A DNA stretch of 64,000 nt from AC-37 sp036389295 (GTDB taxonomy: Bacteria; Actinomycetota; Thermoleophilia; Solirubrobacterales; Thermoleophilaceae): positions 167,256 to 231,255 of the forward strand of contig DASVQB010000060.1 in assembly GCA_036389295.1 (NCBI GenBank), given 5' to 3'. Below, in pieces: positions 1-8,927 of this stretch. How positions within the stretch are numbered: position 1 is the stretch's first letter; each line of letters starts with the position of its first letter. The notes under the pieces were generated by a model. That model saw only the letters and a program-made list of their open reading frames with translations. It searched no databases and had not been told where the DNA came from. Position numbers and translations under genes: made by a program.

Positions 1-1
1 C

Positions 2-484
2 GACAACGGGTCGACCGTGCCGTTCGACTCGCCGTCGAGCGTCCACTTCCTCGGGACCCGGCTGATCGTCGCGCAGCAGTCGTTCTTCAACGGCGACACG
101 AGCCACATGGCGCTGCTCGACGTGGAGGCCGGGGAGGACGGGCTGCCCGAGGCGATCCCGCCGAACGCCGGGCTGAAGGACGCCGTGCGGCCCGTCGTCA
201 AGCGCGTGCACCTCGACGCGCGCGAGCTGCGCTTCCGGCTGAGCGAGGCGGCCGAGGTCGACGTGCTGGTCGAGCGCAGCGACCGCCGCAGGTGGACGCG
301 GGTGCGCGAGCGGTTCCGCAGCCTGCCTGCCGGCTCGCACGTGCTCCTGACGAGGCGCCTGGCGGGCAAGCCGCGCGGCCTGCGGCCCGGGAAGTGGCGG
401 GTGACCCTCGTGGCGCGCGACTCGTCCGGGAACGCGAGCCGGACGGTGCGGCGGGCGATCAGGGTGCGGTCGCGGCGGCGATGA
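2..484 (+). CDS. C-terminal part of a secreted SMP-30/LRE-like protein (5' end outside window)
   Basis: The frame is open from the first bases of the window to the TGA at 482-484, so this is the tail of a longer gene. The first ~55 residues (motif DSPSSVHFLGTRL, then a short Gly/Pro-rich run) resemble the last blade of gluconolactonase/SMP-30-type propellers; this match is from memory and only moderate. The last ~95 residues form an Arg/Val-rich beta domain ending in ARDSSGNASRTVRR, a type of tail seen on several other exported proteins here. The stop overlaps the next start (ATGA), so the two genes are probably co-translated. A GTG at 17 is in frame but has no reason to be the real start. 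Confidence 0.6.
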   Translation, partial: DNGSTVPFDSPSSVHFLGTRLIVAQQSFFNGDTSHMALLDVEAGEDGLPEAIPPNAGLKDAVRPVVKRVHLDARELRFRLSEAAEVDVLVERSDRRRWTRVRERFRSLPAGSHVLLTRRLAGKPRGLRPGKWRVTLVARDSSGNASRTVRRAIRVRSRRR

Positions 485-1311
485 CGACCGCCGCCGTCGA
501 GACCGTCCGCGCCGGCGAGCTCCGCCTCGCCTACCGCGAGCTCGGGTCGGGCCCGCCGGTCCTCCTCGTCCACGGCTGGCCGACCTCGTCGTACCTGTGG
601 CGCGACGTCATGCCGCCGATCGCGCGGTCAAACCGGGTCGTCGCGATCGACCTGCCGGGGTTCGGCGCATCCGACAAGCCGCCCGGCGCCCATTACGGGT
701 TCGAGCTGTTCTCGAGCGCGATCGACGGGCTGCTGGCGCAGCTCGGGATCGACGAGGTGGCCCTGGCCGGTCACGACATAGGCGGGCCGATCGCCCTGCA
801 CTGGACGCTCGAGAACCCGGGCCGCGCCACGCGCCTCGCGCTGCTGAACACGCTCGTCTACCCCGAGTTCTCGGACGCCGTGCTCGAGTTCGTCAGGGCG
901 TGCACGACGCCCGACCTGCGCGAGCAGCTCACGAGCCCGCAGGGGCTCGAGGCCGCGATGCGGCTAGGCCTCGCCGACGAGTCGCGGCTCACCGAGGAGG
1001 CGATCGCGGCGGTCCAGGAGCCGTTCCGGACCGACGAGGCGCGCCGCTCGCTCGCGGACGCCGGCGTGGGGCTCGAGGTCGAGCGGTTCGCAGAGCTCGC
1101 GCGGCGGCTGCCGTCGCTCGAGCTGCCGCTCCGGGTCGTCTACGGCGAGCGCGACCGGATCCTGCCCGACGTCGCCGAGACCATGGGCCGCGTGGCGCGC
1201 GACGTGCCGCACGCGGTCGTCACCGCCCTGCCGGACTGCGGCCACTTCCTCCAGGAGGAGGCCCCGGCGGAGGTCGGCGAGCTGCTGGCGGAGTTCTTCC
1301 GGCCGAGCTAG
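481..1311 (+). CDS. alpha/beta hydrolase, haloalkane dehalogenase/epoxide hydrolase type
   Basis: 276 aa, cytoplasmic, no signal peptide. The oxyanion-hole region HGWPTSSYLWRD (residues 31-42) is close to that of haloalkane dehalogenases. The nucleophile elbow AGHDIGG has Asp99 instead of Ser, as in haloalkane dehalogenases and epoxide hydrolases. A late acid lies in YGERDRILPD and the catalytic His in DCGHFLQEE. An ester-type alkyl-enzyme intermediate on Asp99 is expected from the family; the true substrate cannot be read from sequence. The ATG at 481 overlaps the upstream stop by 4 bases and starts exactly at the domain. The 3' end overlaps the convergent gene by 4 bases. Confidence 0.8.
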   Translation: MTTAAVETVRAGELRLAYRELGSGPPVLLVHGWPTSSYLWRDVMPPIARSNRVVAIDLPGFGASDKPPGAHYGFELFSSAIDGLLAQLGIDEVALAGHDIGGPIALHWTLENPGRATRLALLNTLVYPEFSDAVLEFVRACTTPDLREQLTSPQGLEAAMRLGLADESRLTEEAIAAVQEPFRTDEARRSLADAGVGLEVERFAELARRLPSLELPLRVVYGERDRILPDVAETMGRVARDVPHAVVTALPDCGHFLQEEAPAEVGELLAEFFRPS

Positions 1312-2738
1312 GGCGAGACGACGTCGATCGCCGAGCGCGCCGCGTGCGAGCGGCCGAGGCGGTCGGCGAGCCGCACCGTCGCGCGGCCGTGCAGCGCGCC
1401 GGCGGCCCGCAGGCGGCGCCGCTCCGCCGCGCGCAGCCGGAACCGGACCGGCACGTGGCCGCGCAACGCGCGCAGCCTGCGCTCCACGACCAGGTCGCCG
1501 AAGCGGAGCGCGACCGTGCCGCGGCAGCCGCGCGGGCAGCCGACCGGGATCCGCACCCAGCCGGACCGCTTGGCCGTGACCGCGCCGGGCACGCGCGCCT
1601 CGCACGACAGCGGGCCGTCGGGGACGCTGGCGCCCGTGCCGTCCGCGCGCTCGATCGCCAGCACCGGCCCGGCGCACTCCCGCCTGCCGAACGCCATCCG
1701 TCCGCCGTCGAAGTCGAAGCCGCCGACCTGGAGCTCCGGGCGCGAGAAGGAGACGACCGCGTGCGTCCGGCCGGCGAGGTCGGAGACCGCCAGCTCGGAG
1801 CCCCCGGCCGCGCTCCGGCGGAACGCGATCGAGTCGCCGGCGAGCACCACCGCCGAGGTCGCGCCGAGGGCGAGGCGGTGCGCGGTCCGCTCCGCCGGCG
1901 AGAACCACGCGACCGCGGCGGGCGCTCCGGCGCCGCCGCCCGCCAGCGTCCCCGCGACCTTCCCGTCGGCCTGGAGGTCGTAGCTCGTCAGCCGGTCGGC
2001 CCCCGACTGGTCGATCCGGTACGCCTCGGCGCCGGCGTCGCGGTCGTGCACCACGATCGCGGGCGGCGACCCCTGCCTCCAGGCGGTGAACCGGCCCGCC
2101 GTGCGGACGTCGCCCAGGAACGTGCTGGCCACCGCCAGCACGCGGCCCTGCGAGTCGCCGGCGGACAGGTCGCGCGCCAGCACGCGGTAGCCGGGGGCGG
2201 GGCACGCGCTCGGCGCGGACGGCGCGGGCGAGCCCGGCGCCTCGGTCCAGGCGGCGACGTACCCGCCGGCGTCCACGTCGCCGGCCGGCAGCGCGCAGCT
2301 CTGGTCGCCGCCCGACCCCAGCCCGACGATCGGCCCGGCCAGCGGCCCCGCGCTCGCCGACTGCGTGAAGAAGCCGTACTGGTTGCCGCCCACGAACGTC
2401 GCGTACGCCACCAGCCGCGACGACGCGGCGAACCCGAGCAGCGAGACCCGGTCGAAGCCGGCGACCTTCGTCACCGTGGCGACCGTCCGCGGCCGCGACC
2501 CCGCGCGGGCCGCGACGACCGCGAGGTCCGGCTCCTCCTCGCCGCCGGCGTCGTCGGGCCGGGTGTAGACGAGGTGGGAGCCGCTCAGCAGCGGGCCGGC
2601 CGAGGGGACGGTCGCGACCACGTCCTGCCGGGCGAGGGCCGGCGCGGCGGCCGGGAGCGACGCGACCGCCGCGAGGACGGCCGCGAGCCGCGCGGCGCGG
2701 ACCGCGCCGGCGAGGACGGTGAGCGCCCTGCCCGGCAT
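1308..2738 (-). CDS. secreted beta-propeller-like protein with Arg-rich C-terminal domain
   Basis: 476 aa from the ATG at 2738. The frame is open further upstream, but this Met begins a typical signal peptide (MPGRALTVLAGAVRAARL, then an Ala-rich run ending APALA), so it is the preferred start. The middle shows repeated short blades with Asp/Gly turns (e.g. AYRIDQSGADRLTSYDLQ, LAVSDLAGRTHAVVSF), like TolB/WD-type propellers. The last ~85 residues are an Arg-rich beta domain that follows a Cys-X3-Cys-type region (CPRGCRGTVALRF). No catalytic motif is visible, so binding or structural roles outside the cell are most likely. It is divergent from the next gene across 88 bases. Confidence 0.6.
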   Translation of the reverse strand: MPGRALTVLAGAVRAARLAAVLAAVASLPAAAPALARQDVVATVPSAGPLLSGSHLVYTRPDDAGGEEEPDLAVVAARAGSRPRTVATVTKVAGFDRVSLLGFAASSRLVAYATFVGGNQYGFFTQSASAGPLAGPIVGLGSGGDQSCALPAGDVDAGGYVAAWTEAPGSPAPSAPSACPAPGYRVLARDLSAGDSQGRVLAVASTFLGDVRTAGRFTAWRQGSPPAIVVHDRDAGAEAYRIDQSGADRLTSYDLQADGKVAGTLAGGGAGAPAAVAWFSPAERTAHRLALGATSAVVLAGDSIAFRRSAAGGSELAVSDLAGRTHAVVSFSRPELQVGGFDFDGGRMAFGRRECAGPVLAIERADGTGASVPDGPLSCEARVPGAVTAKRSGWVRIPVGCPRGCRGTVALRFGDLVVERRLRALRGHVPVRFRLRAAERRRLRAAGALHGRATVRLADRLGRSHAARSAIDVVSP

Positions 2739-2826
2739 CGAACCGAGGGAATACGCCCGCGACCGCGACGGATCGCCGGTGTTAGCTTCCGCGACTTCCA
2801 CGTCCGACCAGCACGGGGGGTGCTCG

Positions 2827-3468
2827 ATGCACGGAAGGGTCATTTTCCCACTCGCGATCGTCGCCGCCGTCGCCGCGGCGATCGCCGCCGGGACCGGCAC
2901 GGCCGCGAGCGCTCGCGGCACCTGCTCGCCGTCGAAGTCGACCACGGTCGCCCAGAGCGAGGCGGTCCGCGTCTACACGAGGACGGCGACCGTCGACGGC
3001 CAGCGGACGAAGGTCTTCTACGCGTGCGCGTTCAACACCCGCCGCCCGTTCCGGCTCCCGGTCAACGAGCTGGGCGTGGACGGCTACGGCCCGTTCGCGC
3101 TGGCGGGCAGGTACGTCGCGTTCGGCTACCACCCGAGCTGCGGCGCGTGCGCGGACGAGGCGAACGTCGTGTACGTGATGGACGCGGTCGCTCGGACCGC
3201 GAGGCACCACGTGATCGTGGACGACGACGACGACGGCGTGAAGAGCGCGTTCACCGACCTCGAGGCGACGCGCCAGGGCTCGGCCGCCTGGATCGCGCGC
3301 GACACCGGGAGCGCCGCGACGGTCCAGGTCCAGAAGGTCGAGGGCTCCTCCGACACGCCGGTCGCGCTCGACTCCGGCGCGGACGTCGAGCTGCGGTCGC
3401 TCGCGCTGAGCGGCACGACGCTCTACTGGACGAGGGGAGGGGTGCCGAAGTCGGCGACGCTCCGGTGA
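2827..3468 (+). CDS. secreted protein of unknown function
   Basis: 213 aa from the ATG at 2827, chosen because it follows a G-rich ribosome-binding stretch (ggggggtg) and begins a signal peptide (MHGRVIFPLAIVAAVAAAIA, cleavage after ASARG). The mature part has blade-like segments (VNELGVDGYGPFALAGRYVA; VYVMDAVARTARHHVIVDDD; SLALSGTTLYWTRGG), the same style as the divergent neighbour at 1308-2738, so the two may be diverged relatives. Four Cys residues (CSPSK, YACAF, SCGAC) could form disulfides. No enzyme motif is visible. Confidence 0.55.
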   Translation: MHGRVIFPLAIVAAVAAAIAAGTGTAASARGTCSPSKSTTVAQSEAVRVYTRTATVDGQRTKVFYACAFNTRRPFRLPVNELGVDGYGPFALAGRYVAFGYHPSCGACADEANVVYVMDAVARTARHHVIVDDDDDGVKSAFTDLEATRQGSAAWIARDTGSAATVQVQKVEGSSDTPVALDSGADVELRSLALSGTTLYWTRGGVPKSATLR

Positions 3469-3475
3469 GCGCCGA

Positions 3476-4435
3476 TCATCTCCGGTCGCGTGCGAGGGCG
3501 GCCTCCGCGCCGGCGACCATGCTCCGGACGATCTCGCCCGCGGGGAGGACGTCGTGGACCAGGCCGGCCGTCTGGCCGGTGAACGGCGTCAGCTCGTGCG
3601 GGCGGCGCTCCTGGATCGCGGCCTGGATCGCGCCCCGGAGCCGGTCCGCCTCCCTCGCCGCGTCGTCCGGCCGGGACTCCCACTCGGCTACGAACTCGGT
3701 CCTGACGACGCGCGGCACGACGTCGTAGCCGCCGGCGCGAGGCATGATCGAGGCCCACGTCTCGAACCGGACGGCCTGCTCGGACTCGCTGTCGAGGATC
3801 AGCTGCTTCCAGGCGCCGTCCGCGGCGGCCTCCTCGGAGGCGAGGAAGCGCGTGCCGACGTTGACCCCCGCCGCCCCCAGCACCAGCGCCGCCGCCAGGC
3901 CGCGCCCGTCGGCGACGCCGCCTGCGGCGAGCACCGGGATCGGATCGACCGCATCGACGACCTGGGGGACCAGGGCCATCGCGCCGACGCCCTCGACCAT
4001 CCCCTGACCGCCGGCCTCGCTGCCCTGGGCGATCACGACGTCCACGCCGCGCTCGGCCGCCTCGCGCGCCTGACCCACGGTGTGGACCTGGTGGATCACC
4101 CGCGACCCCGCGTCGTGGATCCGCTCGACCAGGTCGCCCGGATCCCCGAGCGCGAGCGAGACCGCGGCGGGCCGCGCCTCGAGGGTGGCGTCGAGCGCCT
4201 CCTCGTCCAGGGCCGGCACGACGTGGTTCACGACGAACGGACGGTCGGTGAGCGCGCGCACTCGCTCGATCTGATCCCGCACGTGGTCCGCCGACCCGAA
4301 GACCGCGCCGATGCTGCCGATACCTCCCGCCTCGGACACCGCCGCGACCAGCTCCGGCGCCGTCGCCGGCCAGATCGCGGCCTGGAGGACCGGCGCCTCG
4401 ATCTCGAACAGCTCGCAGAAGCGCGTGTGCAGCAT
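3476..4435 (-). CDS. nitronate monooxygenase (2-nitropropane dioxygenase family)
   Basis: 319 aa, FMN-dependent TIM-barrel enzyme that oxidises alkyl nitronates such as propionate 3-nitronate. Seen: the N-terminal start LHTRFCELFEIEAPVLQA, the strand HQVHTVGQAREAA, the family hallmark AQGSEAGGQG (phosphate/FMN loop) and AAGGVADGRGLAAALVLGA followed by GTRFLASEEA, all in family order. Length fits class I/II enzymes (310-360 aa). The ATG at 4435 starts directly at the barrel; GTG codons just upstream are possible alternatives. It converges on the secreted gene at 2827-3468 with only 7 bases between. Confidence 0.85.
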   Translation of the reverse strand: MLHTRFCELFEIEAPVLQAAIWPATAPELVAAVSEAGGIGSIGAVFGSADHVRDQIERVRALTDRPFVVNHVVPALDEEALDATLEARPAAVSLALGDPGDLVERIHDAGSRVIHQVHTVGQAREAAERGVDVVIAQGSEAGGQGMVEGVGAMALVPQVVDAVDPIPVLAAGGVADGRGLAAALVLGAAGVNVGTRFLASEEAAADGAWKQLILDSESEQAVRFETWASIMPRAGGYDVVPRVVRTEFVAEWESRPDDAAREADRLRGAIQAAIQERRPHELTPFTGQTAGLVHDVLPAGEIVRSMVAGAEAALARDRR

Positions 4436-4534
4436 GACCACCTCCGGGGGGTGCGTGTACCAGTAGTCGGACGAAGGCTCGCACAGCCCGTCGCGGGTGG
4501 GCGGGGCGGTCCTCGTATGCGAACGTGAGGGGGA

Positions 4535-5803
4535 ATGGAAGACGTCCTGGCCAGGATCGGCGACGGCCTGTGGAACGCGGCGCTGATGGCCTACGAGGTC
4601 TGGTGGGCGCTCGTGCTCGGCTTCGCGCTGTCCGCGATCGTGCAGGCGTGGGTCCCGCGGGAGCGGGTGGAGCGGCGGCTCGGCGGCGGCGGGCTCCGGT
4701 CGGTCGCGAGCGCGACGGGCCTCGGCGCGGCCTCGTCGTCCTGCTCGTACGCGGCGATCGCGATCGCCAAGTCGCTGTTCCAGAAGGGAGCCTCGGCGGC
4801 GTCCGCGCTCGCGTTCCAGTTCGCCTCGACGAACCTCGTGCTCGAGCTCGGGATCGTCCTGTGGCTCCTGCTCGGCTGGCAGTTCGCGCTGGCGGAGCTC
4901 GTCGGCGGCCTGCTCCTGATCCTCGTCATGACGCTCCTCCTGCGGGCGTTCGTCTCCCGCCGGCTCGAGGAGAGCGCGCGCGAGCACGCGCGGGAGGCCG
5001 AGGCCGGCCATAGCCACCACTCGGCGGGCGGGCAGCTCAGCCTGAGGGAGCGCCTCCTCTCGGCGCGGGCCTGGTCGGACGTCGCCCACAACTTCCGCAA
5101 CGACTGGGGGATGCTCTACAAGGAGATCGCGGCCGGGTTCCTGATCGCCGGCTTCATCGCGCTGCTCGGCGACGACTTCTTCAACGGGCTGTTCGTCACC
5201 GACGCCCCGGCCGCCGTCCGGACGGTCGAGAACGTCGTCGTCGGGCCGGTCATCGCGGTGCTCAGCTTCGTCTGCTCGATCGGGAACGTGCCGGTGGCGG
5301 CGGTCCTGTGGTCGGGCGGCATCTCGTTCGCCGGCGTGATCGCGTTCATCTTCGCCGACCTGATCGTCCTGCCGATCGTGCTGATCTACCGCAAGTACTA
5401 CGGCACCGCGTTCGCGCTCCGGATCAGCGCGCTGATGCTCGTGACGACGATCGTCGCCGCGACGGCGGTCGACGGCCTGTTCTCGGCCGCCGGCATCGTC
5501 CCCGACTCGCGGCCCACGCGCGAGGACGTGTTCGGCGGTATCGAGCTGGACTACAAGGCCGTCCTGAACGCGGTCGGGCTCGCCGCCTTCGCCGTCCTCT
5601 TCCACCTCACGATGCGCCGCGGTGCGACCGACCCCGTCTGCGGGATGAAGGTCGACCGCGGGAAGGCCGTGGTCGCGCACCGCGATGGCCGCCCCGTGTA
5701 CTTCTGCAGCGAGCACTGCCGGCACGAGTTCGAGGCCGACCCGGACGCGCACCGGCCGGCGGGCGACCGGCCTCGCGAGCTGCGCGCCGCCGGGCGCCGC
5801 TGA
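4535..5803 (+). CDS. YraQ/ArsP-type permease fused to a C-terminal YHS metal-binding domain
   Basis: 422 aa. The first ~370 residues form about eight membrane segments in two repeats. Repeat 1 carries SSCSYAAIAIAKSLFQKG and repeat 2 carries VCSIGNVPVAAVLWSGG; these are the conserved Cys/small-residue signatures of the DUF318 permease family (YraQ, ArsP). A His-rich cytoplasmic loop (EAGHSHHSAGG) lies between the repeats. The last ~50 residues (DPVCGMKVDRGKAVVA ... FCSEHCRHEF) are a YHS domain, normally found on copper ATPases and metal enzymes. A role in metal or metalloid efflux is therefore likely, with the YHS domain as the metal-sensing or loading part (inference). The convergent neighbour is PadR, a possible regulator. 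Confidence 0.8.
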   Translation: MEDVLARIGDGLWNAALMAYEVWWALVLGFALSAIVQAWVPRERVERRLGGGGLRSVASATGLGAASSSCSYAAIAIAKSLFQKGASAASALAFQFASTNLVLELGIVLWLLLGWQFALAELVGGLLLILVMTLLLRAFVSRRLEESAREHAREAEAGHSHHSAGGQLSLRERLLSARAWSDVAHNFRNDWGMLYKEIAAGFLIAGFIALLGDDFFNGLFVTDAPAAVRTVENVVVGPVIAVLSFVCSIGNVPVAAVLWSGGISFAGVIAFIFADLIVLPIVLIYRKYYGTAFALRISALMLVTTIVAATAVDGLFSAAGIVPDSRPTREDVFGGIELDYKAVLNAVGLAAFAVLFHLTMRRGATDPVCGMKVDRGKAVVAHRDGRPVYFCSEHCRHEFEADPDAHRPAGDRPRELRAAGRR

Positions 5804-5825
5804 GCCGCGGCGGCTCCGCCTCGAC

Positions 5826-6377
5826 TCAGCCGGCGCCCTCCTCGCGCAGCTCGGCCTCGAGCTCCCTGAGGTGCTCGATCGCCCAGGCGTGGTACCCCGC
5901 GCCCATCCGGCCGATCACGATCGGGAACTGCAGGCCCTGCGCACGGAGCGCCTCCCCGATCGGGATTATCTGCTCCCGGAACTCGCGCTCGGCCTCCTCG
6001 GACCGCTCGCGCAGGCGCTCGACCAGCGCGATCGCGTCCTCGCGCGGCAGGTGGTCGGCGAGCGCCAGCCGGAGCAGCCCCTCGTCGCGCAGCTCCCACG
6101 GGGGCACCCTCGAGCGGCGCAGCCACGACATGAGCGCGCGCTCGCCCTTCGTCGTGAGCTCGTACGCCCGCCGCTGACGCGCGCCGTGCGGGTCGTCGCG
6201 GTGGGAGATGTAGCCGCCCTCCTCGAGCTGCGCGAGCTCCGGGTAGATCTGCGCGAACGTGGTGGCCCAGAAGACCTCCATCCGCTGCTGCTCGACGAAG
6301 CGCTTGATGGCGTAGCCCGACGTCACGCCGGCGCGGACCAGGCCGAGGATCAGGTAGCTGCTCGTCTTCAGCGCCAC
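5826..6377 (-). CDS. PadR family transcriptional regulator
   Basis: 183 aa. The N-terminal winged helix has the PadR pattern: SSYLILGLVRAGVTSGYAIK, then TFAQIYPELAQLEEGGYI and a wing ending RQRRAYELTTKGERAL (residues ~1-85). The C-terminal half is a long helical dimerisation region (PadR C, ~95-180) with ERLRERSEEAEREFREQ. PadR proteins usually repress nearby efflux or detoxification genes; candidates are the convergent permease-YHS gene or the downstream-oriented gene at 6494. No operator was identified with confidence. Confidence 0.85.
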   Translation of the reverse strand: MALKTSSYLILGLVRAGVTSGYAIKRFVEQQRMEVFWATTFAQIYPELAQLEEGGYISHRDDPHGARQRRAYELTTKGERALMSWLRRSRVPPWELRDEGLLRLALADHLPREDAIALVERLRERSEEAEREFREQIIPIGEALRAQGLQFPIVIGRMGAGYHAWAIEHLRELEAELREEGAG

Positions 6378-6493
6378 GCCCGGGATTCTCGCGCGAGCGA
6401 TGCGCAGGTCTCAACGGGTAGAAGCCTCTCCATTGCGCGGGCGCGCCTCGTGCGCTTCCATCCAGGCCGGGCGATCGGAGGAGGCGACGCGCG

Positions 6494-7261
6494 GTGAGGG
6501 GAGACGGGCAGGCGGCGGTCGGGGCGGTCCTCGCGGCGCTGGTCGCCGGGCTCGCCTGGCCCGGGGCGGCCGTCGCGCTCCCGGCATCGGGGCAGCACGC
6601 GACGATCGACATGTGGAGCAGCACGAAGAGGCCCGGCGCCTCGGCGGCCCTCGGCTACACGGGGACCTACCACGCCGCCGGCGATCCGGACGGCGACCCT
6701 CCGGCGCTGCGGCGGCTCACTATCCAGCTGCCGCGGGGAACGCGGATCGACACGTCGGTCCCGGCGCGCTGCACCGCGAGCGACGATCAGATCCGCTTCG
6801 AGGGCGACTCGGCGTGCCCGCCGGCCTCCCGCGTCGGCGGCGGGGAGGTGACCGTGCGGCAGCTCGGGCTCGTGGAGGCGACCTACGAGACCGTGCTCTA
6901 CAACGCCGAGGACGACCTCCTCGAGGTGGTGAAGTCGGGCGACCGCGTCGTGGGCGTGGTCCACACCTACGTCCGCGGCAGCACGCTCGACGGACCGGTG
7001 CCGACCTGCATGATGGGGGGCGAGCCGCCGGACGGCTGCCCATTCGACCAGCTCGCGATCCTGTCCAACCGGCTCCAGGTCGACCCCGTGAGCATCGGCC
7101 GCGGGGCGGCGCGGCGCAACTACGGGACGACGCCGCCGACCTGCCCGCGGTCGGGCAGGTGGCGCGTGCGGGTGACGCTGCGGTTCGCCGACGGCTCGGC
7201 CGACGCGGTGACGCCGCAGACCCCGTGCCGCCGCCCGCGGCGGGCGGCGAGACGGCGCTGA
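6494..7261 (+). CDS. secreted protein of unknown function
   Basis: 255 aa from a GTG at 6494 that begins a signal peptide (Arg-Gly start, hydrophobic run AAVGAVLAALVAGLAW, cleavage near VALPA). The mature chain has a pattern common in secreted actinobacterial proteins: ALRRLTIQLPRGTRIDTS, then Cys pairs (ARCTASD, SACPPASRVGGG) and TVRQLGLVEATYETVLYN. The cysteines suggest disulfides outside the cell. No catalytic motif is seen. The Arg-rich end (RRPRRAARRR) is short and may be disordered. A GGGTAG hexamer at 6417 lies upstream, but no partner -35 was found. Confidence 0.55.
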   Translation: MRGDGQAAVGAVLAALVAGLAWPGAAVALPASGQHATIDMWSSTKRPGASAALGYTGTYHAAGDPDGDPPALRRLTIQLPRGTRIDTSVPARCTASDDQIRFEGDSACPPASRVGGGEVTVRQLGLVEATYETVLYNAEDDLLEVVKSGDRVVGVVHTYVRGSTLDGPVPTCMMGGEPPDGCPFDQLAILSNRLQVDPVSIGRGAARRNYGTTPPTCPRSGRWRVRVTLRFADGSADAVTPQTPCRRPRRAARRR

Positions 7262-7331
7262 GGCGGGCTCGCCGCGGGCGCCGCGGAGCGCCGCCGAGCG
7301 CCGGCCTCCGCCCGCGTGGGATCGTACGCGG

Positions 7332-8894
7332 GTGGCCGACCCGGAACGCCATGAGCTGGCCGAGCTGCTGGCGCAGCGAGCGCTGACGGAGGACGCGGCC
7401 CGGCCCGACGCGGTCGAGCGCCGCCACGCGGCGGGCGGGCGGACCGCGCGCGAGAACGTCGCGGACCTCGTCGACCCCGGCTCGTTCGTCGAGTACGGCC
7501 GCTTCGCGATCGCCGCCCAGCGCACGCGCCGCGACCTCCAGGAGCTGATCGAGCGCACGCCGGCCGACGGCCTGGTCGCGGGGACCGCGCGCGTGAACGG
7601 CGACCTGTTCGGCGAGCGGGCCGCGTGCGCCGTCCTGTCCTACGACTACACCGTGCTCGCCGGCACGCAGGGCGTGTTCGGCCACCTCAAGAAGGACCGC
7701 CTGTTCGAGCTGATCGAGCGCATGCGCCTCCCGACCGTTTTCTTCGCCGAGGGCGGGGGAGGCCGGCCGGGCGACACCGACAAGCCGGTGGTGTCGGCGC
7801 TCGAGGTGCGGGCGTTCGCGCTCTGGGCCGGCCTGTCCGGGCTCGTGCCGCGGATCGCGGTCGTGAAGGGGCGCTGCTTCGCGGGCAACGCGGTGATCGC
7901 CGGCTGCGCGGACCTGATCGTGGCGACCGAGGACGCGTCGATCGGCATGGGCGGCCCCGCCATGATCGCCGGCGGCGGGCTCGGGGACGTCGGCGCCGAC
8001 GAGGTCGGGCCGATCGACGTGCAGGCGCCGAACGGGGTCGTCGACGTGGTCGCGGCGGACGAGGCCGAGGCGGTCGCCGCGACCAAGCGGCTGCTCGGCT
8101 ACTTCCAGGGCGCGACCCCGCCGGGCGCGGCCGCCGACCAGGCCCGCCTGCGCGAGCTGGTGCCCGAGCGCGAGCGGCGCGCGTACAAGGTCGCGCCCAT
8201 CCTCGAGACGCTCGCCGACGAGGGGTCGGTCACCTACCTGCGCGAGCGGTTCGCGCCCGAGATGGTCACGGCGCTCGCGAGGGTCGAGGGCCGGCCGGTC
8301 GGGGTGGTCGCGAACAACACGATGGTCATGGCGGGCGCCGTGACCGCCGCCGGCGCCGACAAGGCCGCCCGGCTGATGCAGCTCTGCGACGCGTTCGGGC
8401 TGCCGGTCGTCTCGCTCGTGGACACGCCCGGCTACATGGTCGGGCCGAAGGCCGAGGCCGACGCCCTCGTCCGGCGCGGCTCGCGCCTGCTCGTGGCGGG
8501 GGCGGCGCTGCGGGTCCCGCTCGTCGCCGTCGTGCTGCGGCGCGCCTACGGGCTTGGGGCGCAGGCGATGATGGCGGGCAGCACGCACGAGCCGCTGCTC
8601 ACGATCGCCTGGCCGGGCGCCCACCTCGGGCCGATGGGGCTCGAGGGGGCGGTGCGGCTGGCCCTGCGCAAGGAGCTCGAGGCGATCGAGGACGAGGCGG
8701 CGCGGGAGGAGCGGGTGCGCGAGGTCACGGCCGCCGCGCAGGCGAACGCCAGGGCGGTCAACGCAGCGCGGCTGTTCGAGATCGACGACGTGGTCGACCC
8801 CGCCGAGACGCGGGCGCTGATCGCCTCGACCCTGGCCGCGGCGGACCTGCCGGACCGGCCGACGCAGGGGCACCGCTTCGTCGACACCTGGTAG
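7332..8894 (+). CDS. acyl-CoA carboxylase carboxyltransferase (beta) subunit
   Basis: 520 aa, two crotonase-fold halves as in AccD/PccB/MmdA-type carboxyltransferases, which move CO2 from carboxybiotin to an acyl-CoA. Seen: the start ARENVADLVDPGSFVEYG, the N-half loop GTQGVFGHLKKDRLFELI, oxyanion-type glycines CFAGNAVIAGCADLI followed by GMGGPAMIAGGGLG, and the C-half VDTPGYMVGPKAEADALVRR with AYGLGAQAMMAGS. The acyl substrate is not decidable. No biotin carboxylase or biotin carrier gene is adjacent, so partners are encoded elsewhere. The GTG at 7332 is used because the domain starts shortly after it. Confidence 0.85.
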   Translation: MADPERHELAELLAQRALTEDAARPDAVERRHAAGGRTARENVADLVDPGSFVEYGRFAIAAQRTRRDLQELIERTPADGLVAGTARVNGDLFGERAACAVLSYDYTVLAGTQGVFGHLKKDRLFELIERMRLPTVFFAEGGGGRPGDTDKPVVSALEVRAFALWAGLSGLVPRIAVVKGRCFAGNAVIAGCADLIVATEDASIGMGGPAMIAGGGLGDVGADEVGPIDVQAPNGVVDVVAADEAEAVAATKRLLGYFQGATPPGAAADQARLRELVPERERRAYKVAPILETLADEGSVTYLRERFAPEMVTALARVEGRPVGVVANNTMVMAGAVTAAGADKAARLMQLCDAFGLPVVSLVDTPGYMVGPKAEADALVRRGSRLLVAGAALRVPLVAVVLRRAYGLGAQAMMAGSTHEPLLTIAWPGAHLGPMGLEGAVRLALRKELEAIEDEAAREERVREVTAAAQANARAVNAARLFEIDDVVDPAETRALIASTLAAADLPDRPTQGHRFVDTW

Positions 8895-8927
8895 CGCGCC
8901 GGCCGGGGGCCCGCCGGCGTCCCGAGG

